DNA of 64,000 nt from Paralteromonas sediminis (GCF_003820355.1 NZ_RPOK01000001.1:770847-834846); one strand, 5' to 3'. Counted from the first letter of the stretch, positions 25,647 through 35,158 are shown. Numbers and translations: made by a program. Notes: generated by a model not told the origin, from the letters alone.

Positions 25647-26408
25647 ATGCAGCCCCAAAAATGGTTTGGCATTGTTAGTTTATTTCCTGACATGTTCACA
25701 CCATTCATTGAGCAAGGTGTATTCGGAAGGGCCGTTAAAAAAGGCCTGATAGAAACCGCCCTGTTTAATCCCAGAGACTACACCCACGACAAGCACCGCA
25801 CGGTCGACGACCGACCCTACGGCGGCGGTCCTGGGATGTTAATGATGGTGCAGCCTTTAGATGACGCACTCACCGCGGCAAAAAAAGCCGGTGGTGAAAA
25901 CACCCAAGTGGTGTATTTGTCGCCACAGGGCAGACGATTGGATTATAACGGAGCAACCGAGTTGGCCCGGCATAACAAGATAGTCTTTCTGTGTGGTCGA
26001 TACGAAGGTATTGATGAGCGCATAATCGATAAACACGTGGATCAGCAATGGTCCATCGGCGATTACGTACTCAGTGGGGGCGAGCTCCCGGCCATGGTAA
26101 CCATGGATGCCATCGCGAGGTTAGTACCGGGCGTGTTAGGTCACGACCAGTCAGCCACGCAGGACTCCTTTACCGACGGCCTGTTAGACTGCCCGCACTA
26201 CACCCGACCGGAAAACTGGGAAGGGCAATCGGTACCGTCAGTATTGCTCAGTGGCGATCATGAAAAAATTAGACAGTGGCGCTTGCAACAGTCATTAAAA
26301 CAAACCTTGTTGCGACGCCCTGAGATGTTTAACGACCTAGCTCTGACTGAGGAGCAAGCCGCGTTACTACAACAAGTGAAACGCGATTTGCAGCAAGATG
26401 ACAGTTAA
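25647..26408 (+). CDS. trmD: tRNA (guanine-N1)-methyltransferase TrmD
   Basis: 253 residues. The sequence begins [15 protein letters not shown] and contains the trefoil-knot cofactor site ([46 protein letters not shown]) typical of TrmD. It methylates G37 of tRNAs with a G36 to prevent +1 frameshifts, using S-adenosylmethionine. It follows rimM with no gap, and rplS starts 15 bases after it. Confidence 0.98.
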   Translation: MQPQKWFGIVSLFPDMFTPFIEQGVFGRAVKKGLIETALFNPRDYTHDKHRTVDDRPYGGGPGMLMMVQPLDDALTAAKKAGGENTQVVYLSPQGRRLDYNGATELARHNKIVFLCGRYEGIDERIIDKHVDQQWSIGDYVLSGGELPAMVTMDAIARLVPGVLGHDQSATQDSFTDGLLDCPHYTRPENWEGQSVPSVLLSGDHEKIRQWRLQQSLKQTLLRRPEMFNDLALTEEQAALLQQVKRDLQQDDS

Positions 26409-26423
26409 CTAGGAAGAGAGGAT

Positions 26424-26786
26424 ATGATGAGTAAAGTCAGTCAGGATATCATCAAGAAAATTGAAGAAGCACAGTTGAAAACTGACGTGCCAGCATTTGG
26501 CCCAGGTGACACTGTTGTTGTTAAAGTTCGTGTAAAAGAAGGCGAAAAAGAGCGTCTTCAGGCATACGAAGGTGTAGTAATTGCAAAACGTAACCGTGGT
26601 TTGCACTCGTCTTTTACTGTTCGTAAAGTATCAAGCGGCGAAGGCGTTGAGCGTGTTTTCCAAACACACAGCCCGGCTATCGGCTCTATCGAAGTGAAGC
26701 GCCGTGGTGCTGTTCGTCGTGCTAAGCTTTACTACTTGCGTGAGCGTTCAGGTAAATCTGCACGTATCAAAGAAAAGCTTAACTAA
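26424..26786 (+). CDS. rplS: 50S ribosomal protein L19
   Basis: 120 residues. [22 protein letters not shown] and [19 protein letters not shown] are L19 signatures, and the C-terminus ends in the usual basic tail. The gene has a strong ribosome site (AGGAAGAGAGG) before tandem ATG codons (26424 and 26427), and either may be used. L19 sits at the 30S-50S interface. It is the last gene of the operon, ended by the hairpin at 26818. Confidence 0.98.
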   Translation: MMSKVSQDIIKKIEEAQLKTDVPAFGPGDTVVVKVRVKEGEKERLQAYEGVVIAKRNRGLHSSFTVRKVSSGEGVERVFQTHSPAIGSIEVKRRGAVRRAKLYYLRERSGKSARIKEKLN

Positions 26787-26817
26787 TTTTATTAATTTCG
26801 CGTTATCGTTAACACTG

Positions 26818-26845
26818 AAAAAGCCCGCACACCGCGGGCTTTTTT
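26818..26845 (+). terminator. Intrinsic terminator of the rpsP-rplS operon
   Basis: An A run, then GCCCGC, loop ACACC, GCGGGC and TTTTTT: a strong hairpin with A and T flanks 32 bases after the rplS stop. Confidence 0.92.
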
Positions 26846-26962
26846 GTGCCTGTCTGCACTGTTTTGATGCACAGTAATGGTGCAAAATAACCGCTGCCAA
26901 CTGCCCGCCAGGCCGCCATTTTCAGCACCCTCAATGCCATACTGACAAACCCATCCATAAAA

Positions 26963-26988
26963 CCTGATACAAGGTGTCGGGGTTTTTT
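26963..26988 (+). terminator. Second terminator-like hairpin downstream of rplS
   Basis: CCTGATAC pairs with GTGTCGGG (two G-T pairs) around AAG, followed by G and six T. There is no gene between this and the first terminator, so it is either a back-up or the end of an unannotated small RNA. Confidence 0.55.
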
Positions 26989-27064
26989 ACACTGTACATT
27001 TTCCTAACATGTGGTTAACCAGAAAAAATACTTAACGTACTGAAATGGTTAATTAAATTGTTGT

Positions 27065-27080
27065 TGGCATGTACCCTGCA
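27065..27080 (+). promoter_or_regulatory. Sigma-54 (RpoN) promoter of the exopolysaccharide operon
   Basis: TGGCATGTACCCTGCA matches the -24/-12 consensus TGGCACG-N4-TTGCA with two changes, and has the obligatory GG-N10-GC spacing (GG 27066-27067, GC 27078-27079). Transcription would begin near 27091, within or just after CTGTACAG. No other RpoN-like site of this quality was seen near the locus. Confidence 0.75.
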
Positions 27081-27115
27081 TAACTGGTCTGTACAGTTAG
27101 GGTTATGGACGAATA

Positions 27116-27135
27116 CGTCACCCAAAAAAGTGACG
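27116..27135 (+). promoter_or_regulatory. Stem-loop in the leader of the exopolysaccharide operon
   Basis: CGTCAC and GTGACG form a 6-base stem around CCAAAAAA. It lies in the predicted 5' untranslated leader, about 25 bases after the expected RpoN start and 95 bases before the first gene. The role is unknown. Confidence 0.4.
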
Positions 27136-27230
27136 CTATCGTATCTGCTGCGAAGTGATGGATAAAAACAAATTACTAAGTTTGTCAGCATACTATTGCC
27201 ATAAAAAAGCATGTCGTGAGAAAGCCAGCT

Positions 27231-28181
27231 ATGAACTGGTTTAGCTTGCCATTGCATGGTGTGGCCTGTCAGCCCTGGTGTGAACACACACAGGTAGAGC
27301 ACGCGATACAGCTGGTTGAAGGTAAGCCCATTGTGTTAAGTGGTGAGCCCATCTGGCAAGGGCAACAGCACAACGATAACTCCACCACACAGGTGGCACT
27401 ATACAAGAATAACAGCGCGTACACGCTGAACATTAACTGCCAGGGAAAAGGGCGGTTTACACTACAGGGCAACACTTTTGCCATCGACTGGCAGCCCGGC
27501 GGCACACCCGCCAGCCATTATTTTCAGTCGATGGGATTAGCGCTCTGGCTGGAACTAAACGGAGTGATGTGCCTGCACGGTAATGCTCTGAGCAAAGGCG
27601 AGCGAACCATTATTGTGCTGGCGCCAAGCGGCACCGGAAAGTCAACCTTGTCGGGTGCGTTAATGCAGCAAGGGTTTACGCTGCTCACCGACGACATGGT
27701 GGCCCTGTATGAAGAAAACAGGGCAGGGCAAACGGAATACGGGGTATACCCCAGCTGGCCCATAATGCGGTTGTGGCCCAATAGCATTGAGCATGTGCTT
27801 AATGCTAATGAAAGTACAACGCATAAAAACGAAGCATTTAAAAAAGTGCACGACAAGTTTGAAAAACGCATCGTGCCAATAAATACAAAGCAGCAAGAGC
27901 AACAACATAATAAGAAAAAGGTCACTGACATCTTTTTGTTAAAAAGAGTCGATAACGTAAGTGACCCGGGTCACTTTACCGTGACACCGCTACCAGGTGG
28001 CGAAGCCGTTATGGCACTGATGCAGAACACCATTTTAGGTGAGGTATACAGGCCGTTAAATCTGGAGCAGCAAAGAATGTTGAGCCTGGCCAAAATGGCC
28101 GAAGGCATGAAGGTGAATGTAATTACTTACCCTTCAGGCACACAGGGATTGCAAGCCGTTACAAACTGGCTTGCTAACTAA
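27231..28181 (+). CDS. HPr-kinase-like (HprK C-terminal domain) protein
   Basis: 316 residues from the ATG at 27231 (an in-frame GTG at 27216 is the alternative). The segment MCLHGNAL, then a P-loop APSGTGKSTL (131-140) and LLTDDMVALY (151-160), is the HprK/P catalytic layout. The N-terminal HPr-kinase domain and the HPr-binding signature are absent, and the N-terminal 110 residues are a beta-rich domain instead. Such HprK relatives occur in exosortase-type polysaccharide loci and in lasso-peptide clusters of the paeninodin type, where one phosphorylates the peptide. It is the first gene after the sigma-54 promoter, so a regulatory or tailoring kinase for the locus is likely. Its target is not known. 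Confidence 0.8.
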   Translation: MNWFSLPLHGVACQPWCEHTQVEHAIQLVEGKPIVLSGEPIWQGQQHNDNSTTQVALYKNNSAYTLNINCQGKGRFTLQGNTFAIDWQPGGTPASHYFQSMGLALWLELNGVMCLHGNALSKGERTIIVLAPSGTGKSTLSGALMQQGFTLLTDDMVALYEENRAGQTEYGVYPSWPIMRLWPNSIEHVLNANESTTHKNEAFKKVHDKFEKRIVPINTKQQEQQHNKKKVTDIFLLKRVDNVSDPGHFTVTPLPGGEAVMALMQNTILGEVYRPLNLEQQRMLSLAKMAEGMKVNVITYPSGTQGLQAVTNWLAN

Positions 28182-28234
28182 TTTAGAAACTTAATTTAGC
28201 GTGTAATTCGCTCGAAAATGCAAGGATAAAGTCA

Positions 28235-29638
28235 ATGACGAATCATACTGGTTTTGTCAAAAACAATGTGAATACCTTTGCGGCTGCGTATCGCTTCGTC
28301 GATCTCTTGGTTATTCACCTGTCACTTATGCTGGCGCTGGTAATTTACGGGCTGGAATTTAGCAACGATTATTTGCTATTAAGCCTGACAGCCAATATTA
28401 CTTTTGCCATTGCCGCCGAATCAAATGCCCTTTACCGAAGCTGGCGTTCAGGCTTCTTCAAACAACTTATTTTTTATACCTTTGTTTCTTGGGGTGTGGC
28501 AGTTACCGCAATGTTGCTGCTTATGTTCTTCAGTAAAACCTCCGAAACTTATTCACGTGTGGCCATCGCCTTATGGATAGGCATGGGCGGGCTGGCGCTG
28601 ATTAGCTGGCGTACCCTGTTTGGTATCTTCCTTACCCATATGCGCAAAAAAGGTCATAACACGCGCAGTGTAGCCATTATAGGTATGTCTGAAGCCGGTA
28701 TCAGGCTGGCTCACGAAATTAATTACCGTAAAGAAACGGGCTACCGTGTAGAAGCCTTTTATGACGACCGCGGCCAGGACAGACTCGACAACACCTTTGC
28801 CGATAAGCTAGTAGGCGATGTAGAAAGTGGCGTACGCGCTGCCAGAGCTAATCAGTACGACACCATTTTTATAGCGATGCCTATGAAAGCCGAAGCCCGT
28901 ATTCGCGACATTTTGTTTCGCTTGGGCGATACTACAGCCGATGTGCAGCTTATCCCCAATTTCTTTATGTTTTCTATGATGCAAACCACCATGTCGCACG
29001 TGGGCAACATACAAACCCTAAGCGTGTACAACAACCCCATGTCGGGTGGTGCAGCCGCCCTGAAACGTTTTGAAGATATCGTGCTTTCCAGCATTATCCT
29101 TTCGCTGATCGCCTTGCCTATGCTGGCGATTGCCATTGGTATTAAACTTACGTCAAAAGGGCCGGTCATCTTTAAGCAAGACAGATACGGCCTAAACGGC
29201 AAACGTATAAAGATGTGGAAATTTCGTTCTATGACGGTAACCGAAAACAGTGATGTGGTTACTCAGGCCACCAAGGGTGATGCGCGTATTACCCGCTTTG
29301 GCGCGTTTTTAAGAAGAACCTCTTTAGACGAATTGCCGCAATTTATCAATGTATTAAAAGGTGATATGTCAGTTATTGGCCCACGCCCTCATGCGGTGGC
29401 GCACAATGAAGAATACAGAAAGATGGTGGACTTCTACATGCTGCGCCATAAGGTTAAGCCAGGTATTACAGGCTGGGCGCAGGTAAATGGCTGGCGTGGT
29501 GAGACAGAGACATTGGATAAGATGAAGAAGCGTATTGAGTACGATTTGGACTATATCAGGCACTGGTCATTATGGATGGACTTTAAGATTCTTATACTTA
29601 CTTTATTCAAAGGCTTTGTGAACAAAAATGCTTACTAA
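28235..29638 (+). CDS. Undecaprenyl-phosphate sugar phosphotransferase (WcaJ-like), initiates the repeat unit
   Basis: 467 residues. Four N-terminal membrane helices (about 20-135) precede a CoA-binding-like cytoplasmic domain (VAIIGMSEAGIRLAHEINY, about 150-250), a fifth hydrophobic segment near 280-305, and the catalytic domain with GPVIFKQDRYGLNGKRI, KMWKFRSM, TSLDELPQFINVLKGDMSVIGPRP and WAQVNGWRGET. These are the marks of polyprenyl-phosphate hexose-1-phosphate transferases. It loads the first sugar on undecaprenyl phosphate at the inner membrane. AAGGAT precedes its ATG. It lies 53 bases after the HprK-like gene and shares its transcript. Confidence 0.93.
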   Translation: MTNHTGFVKNNVNTFAAAYRFVDLLVIHLSLMLALVIYGLEFSNDYLLLSLTANITFAIAAESNALYRSWRSGFFKQLIFYTFVSWGVAVTAMLLLMFFSKTSETYSRVAIALWIGMGGLALISWRTLFGIFLTHMRKKGHNTRSVAIIGMSEAGIRLAHEINYRKETGYRVEAFYDDRGQDRLDNTFADKLVGDVESGVRAARANQYDTIFIAMPMKAEARIRDILFRLGDTTADVQLIPNFFMFSMMQTTMSHVGNIQTLSVYNNPMSGGAAALKRFEDIVLSSIILSLIALPMLAIAIGIKLTSKGPVIFKQDRYGLNGKRIKMWKFRSMTVTENSDVVTQATKGDARITRFGAFLRRTSLDELPQFINVLKGDMSVIGPRPHAVAHNEEYRKMVDFYMLRHKVKPGITGWAQVNGWRGETETLDKMKKRIEYDLDYIRHWSLWMDFKILILTLFKGFVNKNAY

Positions 29639-29677
29639 TCCTATCACCAAACATTATTTCAAAGCCAAAGCGTTCTA

Positions 29678-31075
29678 ATGCAAATTAATAATTTTAATGA
29701 CAGTTTCAAAAGCAGAATTGCTAAAGGTGTTTCTGCGAATGTCTTCTGTCAAATTGTGACTATATTGATACAAGTTGTAAGTGTCCCTTTATTTATACAT
29801 TATTGGGGCGTTGGGCTTTATGGAGAGTGGTTGGTACTTAGCGCTATACCTGCATACCTCACTTTAATTGAGTTTGGCTTCGCCAACTCAGCCTCTAATG
29901 AAATGACAAAGGCTGTTTCTTCAAATTTATTGTCTCTCGCATCGTCAGTTTATCGAAGTGCTTGGTCAATGGTGACAACTCTTTGTTCAATTTTGGTTGT
30001 ATCTTTGCTTTTTGGAGTCAATTCAATTGACATTTCTCCATTGTTCAACATAGAGAAACTGAGTGAAGATACAGCAATCATTCTCTCATTATTTCTTATA
30101 CAAGTTTTCTTTATTATCCAATGTCAAACTCTATGGCCAGCTTTAAAGTGCAATGGTCTGTATGCTACTGCAGCATTTTTGTCTGGCATTGTGAGAATAA
30201 TAGAGTTTGTCGTTTGCATACTCTTCTTAGTTGTTTTTAATACCCCCCTAATGGCAGCGGTTGGCATACTAATAGGGAGAATATTGGGATTTGTTTTAGC
30301 TTTGTATATAACTTATTCAAAAAATAATTGGTTGTTGATTGGGCAATTTTCAGTTGATTTTAAAATAGTAAGAAAGCTATTCCCTTCGGCTATAGGCTTC
30401 TCTGCTATTCCAATGGCAAGTTTGTGCCTTATACAAGGTCTAACAATAATTGTTTCAGCTACATTAGGGCCAACATTAGTTGTTGTTTTTACCGTTTCTA
30501 GAACTTTATCAAGAATTGCATTTCAGATCGCAGATAAACTAAAAGATACATTGTGGCCAGATACTACAAGAAATATCAATAAAGGAAATATATCGTCTGT
30601 CATTTCAACTCTTTTTAAGTTGATGCAATTTAATGTTTGGATAATTGCTATCTTGCTTGTTTTACTATTTTTATTGTCTGATGAAATTATCTATTTCTGG
30701 ACAAGTGGTACTGTTGATTTAGATAAGCAGTTTTTCATAATTCTACTATTAGCTTTATATTTGAACACTATTTGGAATTCACTTTCTCTAATTTTGCTTG
30801 CTACATCAAATCATAAATTTGTTTCTTATTTGAATCTTTTTCTGGCGTTGCTTTTGTTATCAACTTCTAGCTTTCTTGCGGATCGTTTTGGTCTTGTCGG
30901 TATTGCTGCTGGTCTCCTCTTTATTGATTTCATGATGCTTCCTTTTATTGTAGTAAGGGTGGTAAGGATTTTAGATATTGAGATTAAGGGTTTGCTTCTT
31001 AATTCATTGATATTTCCTAGTTGGATATTAAAATTTAATAGAAAAAATAGGAACGACAAGTGCGAAGTTTTGTGA
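29678..31075 (+). CDS. Wzx-type polysaccharide flippase
   Basis: 465 residues with about 12 to 14 hydrophobic segments and the MOP/PST layout (early VNSF-like region GVSANVFCQIVTILIQVVSV, then LFIHYWGVGLYGEWLVLSAIPAY). It moves the lipid-linked repeat unit to the outer leaflet. The DNA is strikingly AT-rich here compared with the upstream genes (line 30001-30060 has 19 G+C of 60), marking the start of the variable core of the locus. Neighbouring polymerase and transferases support the role. Confidence 0.88.
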   Translation: MQINNFNDSFKSRIAKGVSANVFCQIVTILIQVVSVPLFIHYWGVGLYGEWLVLSAIPAYLTLIEFGFANSASNEMTKAVSSNLLSLASSVYRSAWSMVTTLCSILVVSLLFGVNSIDISPLFNIEKLSEDTAIILSLFLIQVFFIIQCQTLWPALKCNGLYATAAFLSGIVRIIEFVVCILFLVVFNTPLMAAVGILIGRILGFVLALYITYSKNNWLLIGQFSVDFKIVRKLFPSAIGFSAIPMASLCLIQGLTIIVSATLGPTLVVVFTVSRTLSRIAFQIADKLKDTLWPDTTRNINKGNISSVISTLFKLMQFNVWIIAILLVLLFLLSDEIIYFWTSGTVDLDKQFFIILLLALYLNTIWNSLSLILLATSNHKFVSYLNLFLALLLLSTSSFLADRFGLVGIAAGLLFIDFMMLPFIVVRVVRILDIEIKGLLLNSLIFPSWILKFNRKNRNDKCEVL

Positions 31076-31094
31076 TTTTTTAGGGGCGTTTTTC

Positions 31095-32309
31095 TTGCAA
31101 TTTTCTTACTCTGTTTTTAAGAATAGATATAAATATTTTTCCGGGGAAAAATTTGTATTTTTCGGTCTGATCGGTGGGGCTTTTTTGAAGCCGCCTAGCG
31201 ATTTTTATCAAGGATTTTCAAGAGGTTTTTCTTTTCCGGTTACACTTCTGAGTGGTTTTTTTAGTGCCTGGTTTTTCTTTATCTTTTTTTTCTTGATTTT
31301 TTATTTTATAAGAAACTTCAACAAATTCAAAGTTGTAAGTCTCCCTTTTGTCTATTTTACTATGATGTCGTGGCTACTTGTTGTTTTGCTATTAAATGGA
31401 GGTGGTTCGATAAATGATTTTGTCTCGGTATTATTAGTATTATTAGTTTCAACTTATTTCTATGAGGAAACTTCAGGCTCGAATTATTTAAGTCTTTTGA
31501 AAGCTGTGAGTTATTTCTCACTATTTTTTGCGGTAGTGAATTGTTATGAGTTAGTAGTTAATGAGCATAATACGATGTGGGCTGGCCGCTTTTGGGGGGT
31601 GACTGCTCATCCAAATTTTGTAGGTGGATACGCTGCGGTTCTACTTCCGTTCTCTTGCTTTGTAGCAGATAAGTTTTATAGCAATACTGCTGAAAGGTTT
31701 GTATTTTCTCTAAATTGTTTTCTATTGATTTTCATTGTTTTAATTTCTGGTTCAAGAGGATCTTTTGCTGTAGCCATATTGTCTGCATTTGTATATTTCT
31801 TTTTTGCTAAAAATAAACTTTTAATTTTTTTCTTTGTGTCGATTGTCGGGTTTTTTTTGGTAACGATGATAACTAGTCTAGAAATACAAAATTCTCCTTT
31901 TAGTGAAAATTTTGAGCGTTTATCAATGACAGAAAACACCCGTTCATTTGTTTTCAAAGATCTATGGCGAGTATTTTCAGAGAATCCGCTTATAGGAGCT
32001 CCTATGGAGACTGAGTCTACTTCCAGTTCTTATCTAGCGCTTTTAGCTAATGGTGGTATTGTGGCGGGTTTTTTACTTATCATTTTTTTACTTTTATTAT
32101 TTCGAATAATTGTAACGATATTGAAACTCTCTGCGCCCAATACTTTGAATGTGACAGTTGTAAGTGCTGTGATGGGTTTACTGCTTTATGCAACTTTCGA
32201 AGGGTTTTTGCTTGAGGGGTATAGTGTAGCAAAGTTACTATTTATAATTTTATTGTCAGTAATTTCTAAGAAATCAGTTGCATTTACAGATTCGTCTCAT
32301 AAAGCTTAG
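31095..32309 (+). CDS. Wzy-type polymerase / O-antigen-ligase-family protein
   Basis: 404 residues with roughly ten membrane segments and a large periplasmic loop. The phrases WAGRFWGVTAHPNFVGGYAAVLLP and FIVLISGSRGSFAVAILSAF (in pieces) match the Wzy_C/O-antigen ligase pattern (G-x-x-x-H-x-N and S-G-S-R-G). The start is a TTG at 31095 with AGGGG in front. It would polymerise repeat units in the periplasm. AT-rich like its neighbours. Confidence 0.85.
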   Translation: MQFSYSVFKNRYKYFSGEKFVFFGLIGGAFLKPPSDFYQGFSRGFSFPVTLLSGFFSAWFFFIFFFLIFYFIRNFNKFKVVSLPFVYFTMMSWLLVVLLLNGGGSINDFVSVLLVLLVSTYFYEETSGSNYLSLLKAVSYFSLFFAVVNCYELVVNEHNTMWAGRFWGVTAHPNFVGGYAAVLLPFSCFVADKFYSNTAERFVFSLNCFLLIFIVLISGSRGSFAVAILSAFVYFFFAKNKLLIFFFVSIVGFFLVTMITSLEIQNSPFSENFERLSMTENTRSFVFKDLWRVFSENPLIGAPMETESTSSSYLALLANGGIVAGFLLIIFLLLLFRIIVTILKLSAPNTLNVTVVSAVMGLLLYATFEGFLLEGYSVAKLLFIILLSVISKKSVAFTDSSHKA

Positions 32310-32346
32310 AGTGACTTGTGTTTAGTGGAATATTTTTAAAGGTTTA

Positions 32347-33402
32347 TTGGTGAAAATCTTATTGATTCAACAGCCATATTTAACAAAGTATAGGCTTCCC
32401 GTTTTCGAAGAATTAGCAAAAGACTATAAAACATATGTCTTAGCTTCAATGGATAAAAGTTATGGTGTAGATGATTTGACTTCGTCATTGTTTACTTTTA
32501 TTGAAGCTAAAGAAGTGTCGTTTTTTAACAAAAAATTTTTCTGGCAAGAAAAGTTGGTGTCTACCTTTCTGCAAAAAAAGCCTGATGTTTTATTCTTAAG
32601 TGCAAATCCACGTTATATTTCAAATTGGGTACTTTTGCTTTTAAGTATTGCTTTTGGAACAAAGGTTGTTTTGCATGGCCAGGGATTTTATGACAAGGAC
32701 GTTGGTTTTTTTCGAAAAAGTCTAGCTAATCTATATTCTTTTTTATGTCATCAATATCTTTGCTACACAGACACCTGTAAAATTTCATTGAAGGGTACAC
32801 GTCTTTTTAAAAAGTCAGTTACAGTAGAGAATAGTATCGTTAATAATTATCCGGTATGCCATAAAACTATTAACACAGGGATTCTTTATATAGGTAGGCT
32901 TCGTGAGGGTAGTAATCTGAAATTGCTATTAGAGATTATGCCTGAACTTAATAGGTTACATCGTGCAGAATTGTTTGTTGTTGGAGACGGTGCTGATTCA
33001 TCCAGTTTGATAGAACAATACAAAAATTGTCCCTTCATACATTTCGAAGGAGAGATTTATGATGGAAAAACAATTTCAGAAATATCAGAAGGGTGTTGTT
33101 TAGGTTGCTATCCTGGTAATGCTGGGCTTAGTGTCCTTCACTTTATGTCTTTATCACTTCCACCAGTAATTCATTCCTCCCTACGAGAGCATATGGGGCC
33201 AGAACCAAGCTATGTAAATCATGAGTTTGATGGTTTCTATTTTGAAAAAGGAGATAAAGATAGTCTTTTTGGAGTTTTGCATAATGCATTGTCAAATAAA
33301 AAGAATTTGGAGCAAATGCAACTGAACGCCTTTAAAAAATATAAGACGATAACCGAGCCTTCACTTGCATCAAGAATTAAGAGGGTGCTTTCGAATCAAT
33401 GA
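32347..33402 (+). CDS. Glycosyltransferase, GT-B fold (GT4-like)
   Basis: 351 residues starting at TTG 32347 or the adjacent GTG 32350, both served by AAGG. It begins VKILLIQQPYLTKYRLPVFEEL, a usual start for transferases in polysaccharide loci. A GILYIGRLREGSNLKLLLEIM segment near residue 180 opens the sugar-nucleotide half. Its C-terminal donor motif is weak (SEGCCLGCYPGNAGLSVLHFMSL), so the family is less sure than for the next gene. It would add a sugar to the lipid-linked unit in the cytoplasm. Confidence 0.78.
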   Translation: MVKILLIQQPYLTKYRLPVFEELAKDYKTYVLASMDKSYGVDDLTSSLFTFIEAKEVSFFNKKFFWQEKLVSTFLQKKPDVLFLSANPRYISNWVLLLLSIAFGTKVVLHGQGFYDKDVGFFRKSLANLYSFLCHQYLCYTDTCKISLKGTRLFKKSVTVENSIVNNYPVCHKTINTGILYIGRLREGSNLKLLLEIMPELNRLHRAELFVVGDGADSSSLIEQYKNCPFIHFEGEIYDGKTISEISEGCCLGCYPGNAGLSVLHFMSLSLPPVIHSSLREHMGPEPSYVNHEFDGFYFEKGDKDSLFGVLHNALSNKKNLEQMQLNAFKKYKTITEPSLASRIKRVLSNQ

Positions 33403-33453
33403 TTAATCAACAAGCTACCATTGAGAATTGCTTTTTTGCGGACGGTGATTAAA

Positions 33454-34599
33454 TTGAAAGTTTTACGTATTGTGAGAACAATGGATCCAAGAGCAGGGGG
33501 TGTCTCTGAGGCCATTGATCAGCTAGCAAAGGTTCAAGCAGATAGAAAGTGGGAAATGGATGTTCTTTGTTTTGATGAGTCCGAAGCCCAGTGGAACCAA
33601 GACAAGAGTTATAAAGTAATCTCTTTAGGAAAAGCATTTTCTACTTATGGCATCCATTTTAGGTATTTAAAATGGTTGTTCGATAATGTTAAGGGATATG
33701 ATTTAGTAATTTTTGATGGACTTTGGCAGTTTTTCTTAGTGGGAGGTTATGTAATAAAGTTTTTTAAGGTGCCTTTCTGCGTTTATACTCATGGAATGCT
33801 AGACCCATATTTTAATAAAAACAGAGCAAAGTATCTGAAAAAACTGCCTTTTTGGTTTTTGGTTGAAAGAAATATTCTTAATTTTTCTAAAAAGGTAATA
33901 TTTACTTGTGAAGAAGAGAAAAATCTAGCGAAACTTTCTTTTCCTAAAGCTAAATTTAGTTCTTTTATTGTAACTCTAGGTGTTGATGGTGAACGTAATT
34001 TAGCTCGCACTGATTACTCTGACGAATCTAATGCTAGTGAGCGACGCTTTGGACTTTTTCTTAGTAGGGTTCATCCCAAAAAGGGGCTTGACCTATTGCT
34101 TAAGTGTTTTACAAGTTCGGAATGTATTCCTAAGGATTTTGATTTAGTCATAGCGGGGCCTTGTGCAGATAAATACAAGGACGAGTTATTAAAGCTTGTT
34201 CCTTCAAACTTTGTCGACAGAGTACACTGGGTAGGAATGTTGGAAGGTGATAAAAAGTGGTACGCCTTTAAAAAAGCTGATTTTTTCGTATTGCCATCTC
34301 ATCAAGAAAATTTTGGAATAGTCGTCGCAGAGGCTCTGTCCGTAGCGACACCTGTGCTTATAACAAACAAGGTAAATATTTGGCGTGAGGTTGATAAATA
34401 CTCTTGCGGTTTTGTTGAAAACGACGATTTGGAAGGTATTCAAAAACTAATTACGAATTGGTTTGGTTTAAGTGACCATGAAAGGAATGTAATGCGTTCT
34501 AAGGCTGAAGAGTGTTTTCGAGATAGATTCTCTATACAGGCAGCAATAAGTAGCTTCGAACAGCTATTGACTAATATAGGCAAATCGAGAATTAGATAA
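33454..34599 (+). CDS. GT4-family glycosyltransferase
   Basis: 381 residues if started at TTG 33454, where GGTGAT precedes and the protein begins KVLRIVRTMDPRAGGVSEAI, the normal start of the family; a TTG at 33421 would add 11 residues. The C-terminal half has GLFLSRVHPKKGLDLLLKCF and LPSHQENFGIVVAEALSVATPVLI, the retaining GT-B donor site with its E-x7-E pair. It is one of the cytoplasmic transferases that build the repeat unit. The next gene starts 2 bases after its stop. AT-rich DNA. Confidence 0.88.
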   Translation: MKVLRIVRTMDPRAGGVSEAIDQLAKVQADRKWEMDVLCFDESEAQWNQDKSYKVISLGKAFSTYGIHFRYLKWLFDNVKGYDLVIFDGLWQFFLVGGYVIKFFKVPFCVYTHGMLDPYFNKNRAKYLKKLPFWFLVERNILNFSKKVIFTCEEEKNLAKLSFPKAKFSSFIVTLGVDGERNLARTDYSDESNASERRFGLFLSRVHPKKGLDLLLKCFTSSECIPKDFDLVIAGPCADKYKDELLKLVPSNFVDRVHWVGMLEGDKKWYAFKKADFFVLPSHQENFGIVVAEALSVATPVLITNKVNIWREVDKYSCGFVENDDLEGIQKLITNWFGLSDHERNVMRSKAEECFRDRFSIQAAISSFEQLLTNIGKSRIR

Positions 34600-34601
34600 A
34601 G

Positions 34602-35156
34602 ATGAATGAACCGCTTCAGAAGAAATCTTTAAACTCACCGACCTTCTCATTATCAAATAAAATGTTGAGGTTACTTTGGCTTTGTTGTTACTTAGTTCTA
34701 TTTAGGTTCAGCCCAACTCCTTTATTTTTTTGGAGGCGGTTTTTATTGAGAGCTTTTGGCTCAAAATTGGGGCACGGTGTAAACATCTATCCTAGCGCTA
34801 AGATCTGGTTGCCGGGAAACCTAGAAATGAAACATAAATCAACTCTGGGTCCTAGCGTAAAACTTTACAATCAAGGAAGAGTGGTAATAAGTGAAGGCGC
34901 AACGATTAGTCAGGGTGCCTATATATGTGCCAGTACTCATGATTACAATGACCCTCTGCATCCTCTAATACTAGGACCAATAACTATTGGAAAACATGCT
35001 TGGATTTGTGCAGATGCTTTTATTGGGCCTAATGTTAATGTGGCAGATGGTTGTGTTATCGGGGCAAGGGCTGTTGTGAATAAAAACACGGAGAGTTGGA
35101 GTGTATATGCTGGTAATCCTGCACGAAAAGTTAATGATAGAGAGAGGTTCGATTAG
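34602..35156 (+). CDS. WcaF-like acetyltransferase (left-handed beta-helix)
   Basis: 184 residues with hexapeptide repeats (VNIYPSAKIWLPGNLEM, VVISEGATISQGAYICAST, ITIGKHAWICADAFIGPN, CVIGARAVVNKN) and the active-site H in STHDYND, as in colanic-acid WcaF and Maa-type acetyltransferases. A hydrophobic stretch near residues 22-42 could tether it to the membrane. It should O-acetylate a sugar of the polymer using acetyl-CoA. The spacing of 2 bases on both sides indicates tight operon packing. Confidence 0.88.
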   Translation: MNEPLQKKSLNSPTFSLSNKMLRLLWLCCYLVLFRFSPTPLFFWRRFLLRAFGSKLGHGVNIYPSAKIWLPGNLEMKHKSTLGPSVKLYNQGRVVISEGATISQGAYICASTHDYNDPLHPLILGPITIGKHAWICADAFIGPNVNVADGCVIGARAVVNKNTESWSVYAGNPARKVNDRERFD

Positions 35157-35158
35157 GT

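Larger units (their letters stand above)
26787..27230. other. Intergenic region: two terminators, then sigma-54 promoter and leader
   Basis: From left to right: the rplS terminator, about 115 bases with no frame, a second terminator-like hairpin at 26963, palindromes such as TGGTTAACCA (27012-27021), the sigma-54 promoter at 27065 and a roughly 140-base leader with a stem-loop before the HprK-like gene. Confidence 0.7.

Noticed and set aside
27231-28181. Lasso-peptide tail kinase
   Set aside because: HprK-like kinases do this in paeninodin-type clusters, but the predicted core ends in Gly with no C-terminal Ser, and the gene is 18 kb away in another operon.
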